A program made the translations under genes and the position numbers. Positions 46,283 through 56,454 of a stretch of DNA of 64,000 nt are shown one piece after another. The DNA is from Cololabis saira (taxonomy: Eukaryota; Chordata; Actinopteri; Beloniformes; Belonidae), in contig NC_084597.1 of NCBI RefSeq assembly GCF_033807715.1, positions 9,796,843-9,860,842 on the forward strand, read 5' to 3'. A model generated the notes under the pieces. That model made no database searches. It saw only the letters and a list, made by a program, of their open reading frames with translations, and was not told the origin of the DNA. Numbering within the stretch: position 1 is the stretch's first letter; every line of letters begins with the position of its first letter.

Positions 46283-46584
46283 TGTTTATATTCATCCGTC
46301 CAGGGCAGAGCGAGCCAGTCTCCGTGCATGTCGTGGTAATATTCAACCATGTCATCAGTCGACTTGTCAGAAGACACAAAAACTATCTCGAACTGTGCAG
46401 GTGGGTCGCTGTCCTCCACCAGCTCCGTGTAGAAATCACTCAGCACCGGCGTGAAGTCCCGACACGGGGGACACCATCCTGCAGAGAAGTAGATGCCCAC
46501 CACCTTGTTGCTCAGCGCCTCCTCCGGGTCCACGAAGTCCCCGTCTTTGTTCAGGAGTGTCCGCCCGGAAAACACCTCCACCAT
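46283..46584 (-). CDS. nxnl2: Nucleoredoxin-like protein 2, exon 1
   Basis: This exon encodes residues 1-100 and two bases of codon 101: MVEVFSGRTLLNKDGDFV, ALSNKVVGIYFSAGWCPPC, RDFTPVLSDFYTELV, FEIVFVSSD and DWLALPWTDEYK. The thioredoxin-type active site WCPPC is at residues 37-41, with both cysteines present. The minus-strand donor is AAACA|GTCAGT, spliced to 44517 across a 1.77-kb intron full of transposon remnants. The chosen ATG has G at -3 and G at +4 and gives the family length. The FEIVFVSSD block and the ALP..D..Y motif place it in the nucleoredoxin-like family; paralogue 2 is chosen over nxnl1 for length and C terminus. Confidence 0.96.
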
Positions 46585-46856
46585 GTCTGCTGGAGTCTCA
46601 CTAAACACCTGCAGGCTGCTTTAGCTCATGGTGGACACCTAGACTGTCAGGTATCTGGAGGAGGAGGGCTCCAGTAATGTTTACCTTCCCACACAAGCTA
46701 CTTACTCCCAATCCCCATAATCACATGCCGACCAATGAGGAGGCAAGGAGATCCACGTGGGTTTCCCACGGATCTGATCTGCAGCGATTGCTGCACGACA
46801 TCCTCCGACGCTTTACGGTACACCCGAACCAACGCATGCGCATCGTCACATTAGTG
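46585..46856. promoter_or_regulatory. nxnl2 upstream region
   Basis: This should hold the 5' UTR and promoter. On the minus strand GGGGATTGGGAG near 46700 resembles a weak OTX/CRX-type homeodomain site, which would suit a photoreceptor gene. No TATA box was recognised. Confidence 0.25.
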
Positions 46857-46957
46857 AAATAAAATAAAATAAATAAAATAAAATAAAATAAAATAAAATA
46901 AAATAAAATAAAATAAAATAAAATAAAATAAAATAAAATAAAATAAAATAAAATAAA
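46857..46957. repeat. (AATAA)n pentanucleotide array
   Basis: About 20 units of AAAAT/AATAA with a few 4-bp phase slips. Confidence 0.95.
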
Positions 46958-47335
46958 CAGAATTTATTCAGGTATATGCAGAAAAACAACATAATTTGGA
47001 AGTATTTTTATATTCTTCATGGTCAATATAATTGGACAATAATAACAAATGTGTGCAATATCTTTGTATTTTTACCTCAAAAATTTAAAATTAAAACAAA
47101 ATAAAATAAAATAAACAGAATGTATTCAGGTATAAACAGAACACAACACAATGTGGAAGATTATGCAAAATTCTATTTTTCTTTAGTAGTATTTTGATGT
47201 TCTTCATGGTTCAGCTCCACAGTATTTTAGTCCAGTCTTATTGCAGTTACAATCAGGCCTGCCCACAGTAGTAAATGGACAATAATATCAAATATGTGAA
47301 ATATCTTTCTATTTTTACCTGAATAATTTATTATT
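46957..47335. repeat. Imperfect tandem duplication next to the pentanucleotide array
   Basis: CAGAATTTATTCAGGTATA ... AATATCTTTGTATTTTTACC (about 46957-47075) recurs as CAGAATGTATTCAGGTATA ... AATATCTTTCTATTTTTACC (about 47116-47320). The second copy carries an extra 80 bp, and each copy is preceded by AATAA units. No gene is present. Confidence 0.7.
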
Positions 47336-47456
47336 ATATTTATCATGTGCAATACCATCCCCATCCCTCATTCAGCACAATTACACTGTACTCATTCATA
47401 CATATCCTACATGTTTTTGCACTGTATTTATATCTCATACTGCACTATTTTTCTTC

Positions 47457-47461
<5 letters not shown>

Positions 47462-47524
<63 letters not shown>
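47462..47524. repeat. (TA)n microsatellite
   Basis: About 31 TA units. Confidence 0.96.
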
Positions 47525-47527
<3 letters not shown>

Positions 47528-47624
47528 CTAAATTACTACTTTCAGTCCTTCACTCGAGTCCAAAAACAACACACAACTGAGCTTTTGATAGTTTTATTGA
47601 GTGATTTTGATTGTCCTACAATGT

Positions 47625-47975
47625 TATCCTATACATCCAATATCTATACCTGTGTAACCCTTTACAGGGCCTGCTGGATCCAATACTAGCTCTCTTTCAG
47701 GTGAAAGGCAGAGCTACACCATGGACAGGTCATCAATCCAATGCAGGGCCACACATACAAATAACCACACATGCTCACACTCACTTTTATAGGCGATTTA
47801 TAATAACGAATTAATCAGAAATATATGTTTTTGAACCCAATAGAGGAAGTACCTAGAGTAAACAAGCACAGGGAGATATTGGAAACTCCACACAGAATGA
47901 CCCCTGCTGGGAGTTGAACCGAGAACCTTCTTGCTATGAAGCAATAGTGCTAACCACATATCCATCATGCTGATC
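47625..47975 (-). repeat. tRNA-derived-looking interspersed repeat
   Basis: On the minus strand the head reads GTGGTTAGCACTATTGCTTC and GGTTCTCGGTTCAACTCCCA, resembling A and B boxes of a tRNA-derived SINE head. The body and tail (GTGTGGAGTTTCC, GTGAGTGTGAGCATG, GACCTGTCCATGG) are those of a very common teleost repeat. No open frame. A fragment also lies at 8130-8280. Confidence 0.65.
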
Positions 47976-48473
47976 TATTGTATCGTAATTGTCATATTAA
48001 ACTTGAATCATTTACCCTATTCCAGATATTTTGTTTCTGAATATATTTGTCCATTTATCTTAAATGGAAAGCACTTTTGGTCAGATCATGACGTTATTGA
48101 TTAAAAAAATAGATTTAATTTTTCATTTGTTGTTTGTTCAAAACCAAAGTCAAAATTTACTTATTTAGACTTGCTTTTGGCATGTAAGATCACTATGTCC
48201 CTTTTTTCTGTTTTAATTTCTTTTATTGATATATTATTATTTCTACTCCATTTTAATGTGTTTTAGAATCAGAATCAGAATCAGTACCAGAAAGATGTTT
48301 ATTGCCAAGTAGTTTTTTAACACACACAAGGAATTTGTTGTTGTGAAACCACAAAACCAACATGTTGTACATTCTTTTTCTTTTTTTAAGTTTATATTTT
48401 TATTGTATTTATGTATTGATTTGTATACTGTCCTGAAGCATGTTGGTGAACTTAAGTTGTTGAAATGTGCTGT
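47976..48473. other. Intergenic, nothing recognised
   Basis: No supported gene. GAATCAGAATCAGAATCAG (48267-48285) is a short AATCAG run. Confidence 0.35.
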
Positions 48474-48481
48474 ATAAATAA

Positions 48482-49241
48482 CAGAGGTTGGTAGTAACGA
48501 GTTACATTTACTCCGTTACATTTACTTGAGTAAGTTTTGTGAAATTTTGTACTTTTAGGAGTAGTTTTGAATCACTATACTTTTTACTTTTACTTGAGTA
48601 GATTTGTGAAGCAGAAACTGTTACTCTTACCGCTACATTAGGCTACTTTGAGCTGTTACTTTTCTTTTATCCCTTTTATCCGCGTACGCGTCAATCTCAT
48701 GACATCACTGGGTGATTCTTCAGGGAAAATGTTTGTTTTTGCATGTTTTGTCACATTTACACAGACTCAAACACACACAGAGTTTCTATGAGTTCATGGG
48801 CTTGTTCTAGTTCTGCCTGATTAAAAAAGAAAAGTACAAAGGCTTGAAATTTTGTGCTACTTGTGCTTTTTTAAATTTTTTTATTCTGTTATTATTTTAT
48901 TTATTTTATTATTTATTAAAGTACTTGAATTTACTTTAATATTTTTTTAATTTAAGGTATTTTTTATTTTTTAATAATTTTATTTTATTATTTTATTGAT
49001 TTAATTTGCCTGAAGATGATTATTTTGTACTTTTGTCTGTTTGAATGGTTGTGTTAAAAAAATAAATCAGACGTTACTCAACAGTTACTCAGTACTTGAG
49101 TAGTTTTGTCACCAAGTACTTTTTTACTTTTACTCAAGTAATTATTTGGATGACTACTTTTTACTTCTACTTGAGTCATATTATTCTGAAGTAACAGTAC
49201 TTTTACTTGAGTACAATTTTTGGCTACTCTACCCACCTCTA
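48482..49241. mobile_element. hAT MITE, CAGAGGTGGGTAGAG family, copy 2 (inverse)
   Basis: Ends CAGAGGTTGGTAGTAACGAG and GGCTACTCTACCCACCTCTA (last base changed). An exact 8-bp TSD ATAAATAA is at 48474-48481 and 49242-49249. The interior is the inverted complement of 12795-13521. Confidence 0.93.
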
Positions 49242-49249
49242 ATAAATAA

Positions 49250-49514
49250 AGAAAGCTTGATCTGAATTCATTGTTCCAGCACTTTTACAGCTCTTCAGTT
49301 GTCTAAGTGGCGCCTGTGGAAGTCAGCGCGCTCCTGTCCTTCCTTGTTTCTTCAGTGTGGTGCGCTGAGGTCACTTGGAGAGAAACTGCAGGCCATTCTT
49401 TTCTTGTCCAGCATTTCCTGCCCTTTGGTGGAGTCAACTGCCCGTGTCTGGAAGCCGAGGAGCATATTTTCTGTTACAAGGGAATTTTTCTCCACCAAAA
49501 CGAATTCTGCCGAC
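49250..49514 (+). promoter_or_regulatory. gng10 5' UTR / promoter region
   Basis: Unique sequence between a MITE and the gng10 start codon, with higher GC than its surroundings. The longer open frames across it do not fit any family and are probably untranslated. The transcription start cannot be placed. Confidence 0.35.
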
Positions 49515-49595
49515 ATGTCCTCTAATTCCAATTTATCCAACATGCGACGGTTGGTGGAACAACTGAAGCTTGAGGCCAGCGTGGAAAGAATCAAG
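49515..49595 (+). CDS. gng10: G-protein gamma-10 subunit, exon 1
   Basis: This exon encodes 27 residues: [20 protein letters not shown] then ASVERIK, followed by donor AAG|GTAAAC. Human GNG10 has the same [15 protein letters not shown]. The helix forms the coiled coil with the beta subunit in heterotrimeric G proteins. Start context GACATGT with G at -3; phase 0 exon end. Joined to 51548-51673 it gives 68 residues, the normal length. Confidence 0.96.
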
Positions 49596-50419
49596 GTAAA
49601 CAAGAGCGGGTTAAAGCTGACATGTCTGAGGAATAGGACACTCTGATGTTTACTCTGGTTTCCTTTTTTTAATTTCACACTCTTTTATGTGTAAGGAATG
49701 AAAACTGGTAAAAAAGTATATTCTGTATAGTGTAATGTTTTGATTTTGTGGCTTTATGAAAATAATTCTTGAGTTGATACAGTAAAATCATTTTATACAG
49801 TCCAAAAAAAGTTTAATCATCAATTCAGATCACCCCAAATGTTTCGATACAGCTTCTAAAATTTGAAAAACAAATGTTGCCTTTTCTTTGAGTATTAAAT
49901 AAAATCTTGAATGTATTCTTTATTTTAGTTTGATTAACAAACAAAGAAAAAAAACAAAACAAACATTGCCTAGTTGAAAATTTGTGCCATGGGTTGCTAT
50001 GATTATATTAGATTTCTTTTTCCCATTTGTACAAATCATTCAAATTATTTATGGAGAACCTGTCAAGACGAAACAGGTTATTTTCCTTAACGTCAAAAAT
50101 GAAGCTCCAAGTTATTAGTGTAAAAATCCAAGCAAGCATCAATATATCAGTAGTAATAACATAAAGATATAATATTCCTTTGTGTGATTATACTTACATC
50201 CATTAACCGAAGTGGTGCTCTCAATTTAGCAGATCTGATGAAGCATAATTGCACTAATATTCTTACTTTAAGAAGGTGCTGACCAGTCATCCTGTCTGCT
50301 GGTACAAATATTAATATGTCATCAATATCTGCTCCTTTACCAGTATTTTCTTAATATAATCTTTAGGTATGATACTGCCTGAATGGCGAGTTTCTCAACC
50401 CAGTCGCCTGAATAACCGA

Positions 50420-51473
50420 CAGAGGTGTCAAGTAACGAAGTACAAATACATCGTTACTAGGGCTGTTCGATTAATCGATTTTAAATCGTAATCGCGATTA
50501 TGTAATTAGAACGATGTTAAAACGTGAAAATCGTAAAATCGATTTTTCACTTTTTTTTTTTTTCAACTTATTTGACAGAGTTTTGCACTTTATTCATTCA
50601 TTTTTGGTTTAATAAGAGCAAAGTTTGCACTTAAAGCCCAATGGGGCAAATGTTCAATAAAAAAACAGCATATTTGAAATCATTTCTTTGCCTTTTGTCA
50701 ATTCACAAAATAATCGTAATCGTAATCGAAAATCGGATTTTGAGAGAAAAAAATCGAGATTTTATTTTTGGGCAAAATCGAACAGCCCTAATCGTTACCT
50801 TACTTAAGTTGAGATTTTGGTTATCTATACTTCACTGAAGTAATTATTTTTCAGACGACTTTTTACTTTTACTCCTTACATTTTCACGCAATTATCTGTA
50901 CTTTTTACTCCTTACATTTTAAAAACAGCCTTGTTACTCTATTTCATTTCGGCCTTTAGAAAAAAAACTATCCAGTTAAATTGCTCCATCCGGATAGAGT
51001 GAATTTGGTTGTGGTTGTTTCAGATGTTCTTGTCCAGTTTTGTTCTTACATCCGTTCCCTCAGATTCCTGCAACTAAACTTGGATGTACATTCCAATAAA
51101 GGTTAGGATAAATGATAACATGCCTCTGAAGTTTGACTTTTTGCACCATTACAATACTTATAGGCAACTAGTCATCATATCTCCTGCTCTCTGAAACACA
51201 TGTTAATGCTCAATAGTACACATATATGGTTCTTTAATATATTTGCATTATACTAAGATGCATTCATTTTCAATGGCTTTTGTCCTTAATGGCTTTTTTC
51301 CCTCTTACATTACTTTTACTTTTATACTTTAAGGAGTTTTGAAACCAGTACTTTTATACTTTTACTTGAGTAAAAAACTTGAGTTGATACTTCAACTTCT
51401 ACAGGAGTATTTTTAAACTCTAGTATCTATACTTCTACCTGAGTAACGAATGTGAATACTTTTGACCCCTCTG
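50420..51473. mobile_element. hAT MITE, CAGAGGTGTCAA family, copy D, split by another hAT
   Basis: Ends CAGAGGTGTCAAGTAACGA and TTTTGACCCCTCTG. An exact 8-bp TSD ATAACCGA is at 50412-50419 and 51474-51481. After removing 50458-50798 it equals copy A. It lies in the single gng10 intron, 74 bp before exon 2. Confidence 0.95.
50458..50790. mobile_element. hAT MITE, TAGGGCTGTTCG family, nested
   Basis: Ends TAGGGCTGTTCGATTAATCG and AAAATCGAACAGCCCTA. An exact 8-bp TSD ATCGTTAC, taken from the host MITE, is at 50450-50457 and 50791-50798. It is an internally deleted relative of 45300-46020. Confidence 0.96.
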
Positions 51474-51547
51474 ATAACCGACATATTATTCATAACTGCG
51501 TGTGGAAGTTTTGGTCTACAGGTGAATGTTTGTGACTGTGCTGTCAG

Positions 51548-51673
51548 GTGTCTCAGGCGGCTGCAGAGCTGCAGCAGTACTGTCTGCAGAACGCCAGCAA
51601 GGACGCCCTGCTGGTTGGAGTCCCCACAGGTAGCAACCCCTTCAGAGAGCCACGCTCCTGCACCGTGGTGTGA
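51548..51673 (+). CDS. gng10: G-protein gamma-10 subunit, exon 2
   Basis: After acceptor CTGTCAG|GTG the exon reads [20 protein letters not shown], then [21 protein letters not shown] and TGA. Human GNG10 shares [31 protein letters not shown] is the conserved contact motif near the C terminus of gamma subunits. The last four residues CTVV form a CaaX box, so the mature protein should be prenylated and membrane-bound with G-beta. The 1.95-kb intron holds two nested hAT elements. Confidence 0.97.
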   Translation: MSQAAAELQQYCLQNASKDALLVGVPTGSNPFREPRSCTVV

Positions 51674-52732
51674 AGGTCAGAATCCACACAGTTTTCCTTT
51701 GTACTTCAACACGTCTTATCCCAACTTGGCTCCAACTGAGAAATATCCGACTTTTGCAGAGGAAGAAGATGTGGACACTACTGTGGCAGCTCACTCAGAG
51801 GAAATGGACTTTCTCTCTCTCTCTCTTTCTTTATTTTAACCAGAATTATATGTTTTAATGTTTTACAACAAAACTGAAATCTTCATTTATATGATTCCAA
51901 ATGAATGACTTGTTAATTCAAATGTGATTACATTCTTAAGAGCTTCGTGTCAGCCTGCTTCATCTCAATCTTATGATATTTGAATACCTTGTAAAAGTTA
52001 ATTTGTTTACCCTGCGTTATAAAGAAGACAGTGTCGGAGTCGTACAGTGATTATCTCTGAATTCTCCCGAGCGGATGTTTCTGGCTGAGCTCTAAATGAC
52101 GCTTTGGAATTTCATCTGAGCTTCCTGATGTTCAGCTTAAGTTAGGAATGCAGCCAGAGAGAGGAAACTGAGTCTTCCTGTTTCAAACTGCAAGGACGCA
52201 GCGTAGCATTTCCATCAACCTTTGAACATTTTCAGAGCCAAGCAAACCAGGACAAATTAGAAGTAAAAACAACCAATTTCAGCGGTGTAAAAAGTGGATA
52301 ACAAGTGTGAATGATGGCCATCGTATTTCAATGTATGTTCCCACATAAAGCAGGATCTGTTGTCTTATTTATTTGTATGTTCTCATATAAAATGTAATTT
52401 TTACTCAAGATTTGTCATCATTTGCATGGAAACACTCAAATTCAGTATTTAACTGCTCTTTTAGTTCTTTCTTTTTTTATCACTTCCTTTTCCTCTCAGT
52501 GCACAACTCAGAGATGAGTCTCAGTCATTTTCTGCCTTCGATGCCTTTTGAAAATGACCTCAGGTCAAATATCCTAAACAATGGAATCATACAATTTTCC
52601 AGCTTTTACATAACCCTTTTTTAATCTTACAAGGCTGTAGGATTTGTCAGCCTTTTTACAAAGCTGACAAACGTGTCTCCTTCAGCGAAGAGGCCACCTA
52701 CTGGACATGTGGGTCTGGTCCAGACCAGTCGA
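51674..52732. other. gng10 3' UTR and intergenic DNA
   Basis: It begins with 3' UTR sequence. No canonical AATAAA stands out close to the stop, and no other gene was seen. Confidence 0.35.
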
Positions 52733-52740
52733 GGCATGGT

Positions 52741-53805
52741 CAGGGCCGGTTCTAGAAAATAATGACTAGGGCTGCATCTCAGATCAGAGGGGGTGCCCAT
52801 GCCTGGCACGTTATTCAACACTACATTATGCATTTTCCCATAATTTCAAGCGGAATGATAATAGCAAAACAAGAATATTTAAAGCCTATTTCAAATGCTT
52901 TCTTGCAGCAATATTGCTGCAGAACAAAGAAAATGCTACAATTATTCTGGGCTATCTCACCCATCAGACAATCTAGCAACAGATGTTTCTTACCCTGAAG
53001 ATAAAACATAGAAATTCAAACTAATTTTATCTATACAGCTCAAAACTATCACTAAACATGACAGTCATTTCAAGTGGAATGATACCAGTCAAACAATAAT
53101 ATTTAAAGTGTCTTTCAAGTGCATTTTTACAGCAATATTGCTGCAGAACAAAGAAAATGCTACATTTAGTCTGGGCTACCTCACCCATCAGACAATCTAG
53201 CAACAGAAAATAAAACATAGCAACAAAAATAAATATAACCATAAATATACAGGACTGTCTCAGAAAATTAGAATATTGTGATAAAGTCCTTTATTTTCTG
53301 TAATGCAAAAATGTCATACATTCTGGATTCATTACAAATCAACTGAAATATTGCAAGCCTTTTATTATTTTAATATTGCTGATCATGGCTTACAGTTTAA
53401 GAAAACTCAAATATACTATCTAAAAAAATTAGAATATTCTTGGAATCTTAATCTTAAACTGTAAGCCATAATCAGCAATATTAAAATAATAAAAGGCTTG
53501 CAATATTTCAGTTGATTTGTAATTAATCCAGAATGTATGACATTTTTTTTTTTTTTAATTGCATTACAGAAAAATAAAGGACTTTATCACAATATTCTAA
53601 TTTTCTGAGACAGTCCTGTAAACTTGCTTGCGTCGTTGTGCTTGAACCACTTCCCCTACGCCGTAGGCTACGCCGTCGATTTAACGCAGAACCATAAATC
53701 AGGCTTGACGCGTGTCAGTTCTCTTTTCGTCTTTTCAACTGAGCATGCAAACACATAAACTGAGGGTGCAATGCATGCTTATGCACCCTCGTAGAACCGG
53801 GCCTG
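52741..53805. mobile_element. hAT-like element with CAGGGCCGGTTCTA ends
   Basis: Starts CAGGGCCGGTTCTAGAAAAT and ends CTCGTAGAACCGGGCCTG. An exact 8-bp TSD GGCATGGT is at 52733-52740 and 53806-53813. Inside is an approximately 225-bp tandem duplication: 52838-52985 resembles 53062-53212 (CAGCAATATTGCTGCAGAAC in both). It also contains a nested Tc1-type MITE at 53250-53618 and a piece of the CpG-rich palindrome also seen at 24277. No transposase frame. Confidence 0.92.
53250..53618. mobile_element. Tc1/mariner-like palindromic MITE, nested
   Basis: Inverted ends CAGGACTGTCTCAGAAAATT and AATTTTCTGAGACAGTCCTG are flanked by TA (53248-53249 and 53619-53620). Nearly the whole element is one hairpin: GCCTTTTATTATTTTAATATTGC and its complement form the arms. 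Confidence 0.93.
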
Positions 53806-53813
53806 GGCATGGT

Positions 53814-54500
53814 GCCGCTTAATTTCTATCATACTGCTTTTGGCAGAGAAGAGCCCAGCCATATTTAACACATAACCTCAAAATACAACATAGACTGCCT
53901 GAAACAAACACATTAACACATACGTTAAAAAAAAGGCTTGCAATGTACTGAATATGATGCTCATGGTTTGGAGTAGAAATGGGTACACTTAATGCTGACT
54001 GAAAAATAAATAGATTTGATCCACTACATCCTCTGCAAGGAACCACTGAGAGGCAGTAGCATTTCAGATTAGGTTTCACAACATTTCAAAATCTTCTGTG
54101 ATAGAACTGATGAGAGGCTGAGGTTTGGACCAAACAGTTTACAGTGCATGAAACATATGATGCATTATTCATAATATTAGATTTGGTCCTAATATGACAA
54201 TTGAGAAAACAATTATTGGCAACAGAAATGCAAAGAGTGATCACTTGATTAATGTTGATATAGCTGACTCATCTGAACCAGGCAGACATCACTGTCTCCA
54301 TTTAAACTGATTCAACCTTCACTCTTACGTAAGACACTCCAGAGAACACAGCTGGATGCCCCAACGGCGCTCACATGGATTATTGGTTATCCACCAAATA
54401 ATTTATGAGACCAAAGGATTATGTGTCCGAGACGATGGCCAAGAGCACAGCGGACTGCAGTCTCTAATTATATTTTCACCCTTTACAAGTCCGATTTGCA
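53814..54500. other. Intergenic, nothing recognised
   Basis: No supported gene or bounded repeat. Confidence 0.35.
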
Positions 54501-54508
54501 GTCTAGAC

Positions 54509-55782
54509 CACTGTCTCCCAACCTGGGGTCCGGGCCCCCCCTGGGGGGGCGCCAGAGATGTCTGGGGGGGCGTGAAACTTTGTCTGCTTTGAGGATATGC
54601 AGTTGTAAAAATTATATTTGCGCATGTTAAATAAATAAAAAAAAATCATAATAACACACCTAATGGAATACTACGACGGAGTATTAGGGCCAAACTAAGA
54701 CAAAAAAAATTGGAAATTACGAGAATAAAGTCATAATATAATGAGAATAAAGTCGTAAAATTACGAGAATAAAGTCGTAATGTTGCGAGAATAAAGTCGT
54801 AATAGAATAAAGTCGTAATATTATGAGAATATAATTTATGAGAACTCTAACAGGAAGAGCTTCTTCTCCCTGTGTTAAAATGAGGAATATTGAGCATCTT
54901 GTGAAGTTATATTTATATATTTATAATATATTACGACTTTATTCTCGTAATATTATGACTTTATTCTCGTAGTTTTACGACTTTATTCTCGTAATATTAT
55001 GACTTTATTCTCGTAATTTTACGACTTTATTCTCGTAATTTTACGACTTTATTCTCGTAATATTACGACTTTATTCTCGTAATTTTATGACTTTATTCTC
55101 GTAATATTATGACTTTATTCTCGTAATATTATGACTTTATTCTCGTAGTTTTACGACATTATTCTCGTAATATTATGACTTTATTCTCATAATATTATGA
55201 CTTTATTCTCGTAATTTTACGACTTTATTCTCATTACATTATGACTTTATTCTCGTAATTTCCTTTTTTTGTTTTTTTGTTTGGCCCTAATACTCCGTCG
55301 TAGAATACTGTAATCCAAGTCTGTATAAACCCACTTAGTATTTTAAAATGACCAAAATATATTTCTAAGTTATTTAGCAGGATAAAAACTTAATAACTTA
55401 TTATTATATTATTATTCAACATTTAATCATACTACTACACCGACAGGTTGTTAAAGGAAAAATGTTAAAAATGTTAAAAATGTTTGCGCTCATATTAAAA
55501 GAGACATTTTTCAGAAATTATTTTATGTCCTTGCAATTATTTTCTGTGTGTATTTTATACATTGGTGACACAAAATGAAGGTGAGAAAGACAAAGTCATC
55601 TGTATACAGGATAAACCAAAGAGAAATGTATCACAAAAACATAATTAATGTTCATTTTTTCAATTAAAGATTTGTAACGAATCACTTTACTCTATTGGTG
55701 CTAGTACGTACGGGTCGGGGGGCCCGGCTGGTCGTAGACACAAGTAGGGGGGGCTCCAAGGAAAAAAGGTTGGGAACCACTG
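54509..55782. mobile_element. hAT-like element, CAGTGGTTCCCAACCT type, split
   Basis: Left end CACTGTCTCCCAACCTGGGG, right end GGTTGGGAACCACTG. TSDs GTCTAGAC (54501-54508) and CTCTAGAC (55783-55790) differ at one base. The interior is G/C-rich at the edges and AT-rich in the middle, and is interrupted by the fold-back element at 54672-55302. Confidence 0.85.
54672..55302. mobile_element. Fold-back DNA element, TAC...GTA ends, copy 2
   Basis: Ends are the same TACGACGGAGTATTAGGGCC as at 568. An exact 6-bp TSD GAATAC is at 54666-54671 and 55303-55308. The arms are TTACGACTTTATTCTCGTAA tandem arrays in opposite senses. The core (about 54840-54930) is the inverted complement of the core at 800-895. 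Confidence 0.9.
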
Positions 55783-55799
55783 CTCTAGACAACTGCAGA

Positions 55800-56269
55800 A
55801 GTACCCAGACGATTCTGCTGTTGTGGGATTTCAGTGGTGGAAGCTGAGTACAAATCATTTTGTCATTTGGTATGAAAACAATCACCTCATCTCTGACATG
55901 TGCAACACATATTAGATATTGTTTTTGCATTTCAGTAGTACTAGGACGAGGCCAAACATTATTTCCATCCTGGGAGGCAAGCTGGAAGTGATGGAGGACC
56001 AAAGATGCCCAGGCGTTCACTTGGACAACAACCGTACCTGCAGATACAACATTGAAACTGTCTGAAACGGTCTCCATGTAGGGACAGAGCAGGCACTTTC
56101 TGAGGAAGCTTGGGTCAGTTTTATCTGCGGTTGTTAGTTGGGGCAGCTGCATCAGAGCTTCACGTAACCATCTGATAAAGTAGGCTGGCTCTGTGCTGAC
56201 CATTTTTCTGGAGGCCCATAAAGAATAATGTTGCAGATGTTTCAAAGCATAATGAACAACAGTGGACAC
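55800..56269 (-). CDS. Unrecognised open frame, possible exon
   Basis: A minus-strand frame of about 155 codons lies upstream of a MITE. It is non-repetitive and protein-like: SLWASRKMVSTEPAYFIRWL, then PSFLRKCLLCPYMETVSDSF, AWASLVLHHFQLASQDG and VAHVRDEVIVFIPNDKMI. I do not recognise the family. An internal Met is present, but the frame opens from a GTG rather than an ATG. A possible acceptor TTACGTAG precedes it, and no clear donor is present before the frame enters the hAT element at 55782. It may be an exon of an unknown gene, a processed fragment or a transposon gene relic. Confidence 0.3.
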
Positions 56270-56454
56270 CTTCTACGTAAACTATTGAGTGGTTTCAGGT
56301 GAAGGCTTTTTCAACTTTGCCGCAATAAGGAATGCTACAGAGCTTGATTCCTGCAAACTGCAATAACCCTAATAAGAAATTGTCTCTGTGTGGATCCGTT
56401 CAGGTTCCTTTTGTCATCTTTATAACTCAAGTTGAGCTAATTCTTGCACAGCTC

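Noticed and set aside
46324..46677. 117-codon plus-strand frame opposite nxnl2 exon 1
   Set aside because: Shadow of the nxnl2 coding exon; the minus-strand reading has the family motifs.
47860..47970. A tRNA gene on the minus strand
   Set aside because: Box-like motifs are present but no complete cloverleaf can be drawn; the sequence continues into the body of a common fish repeat.
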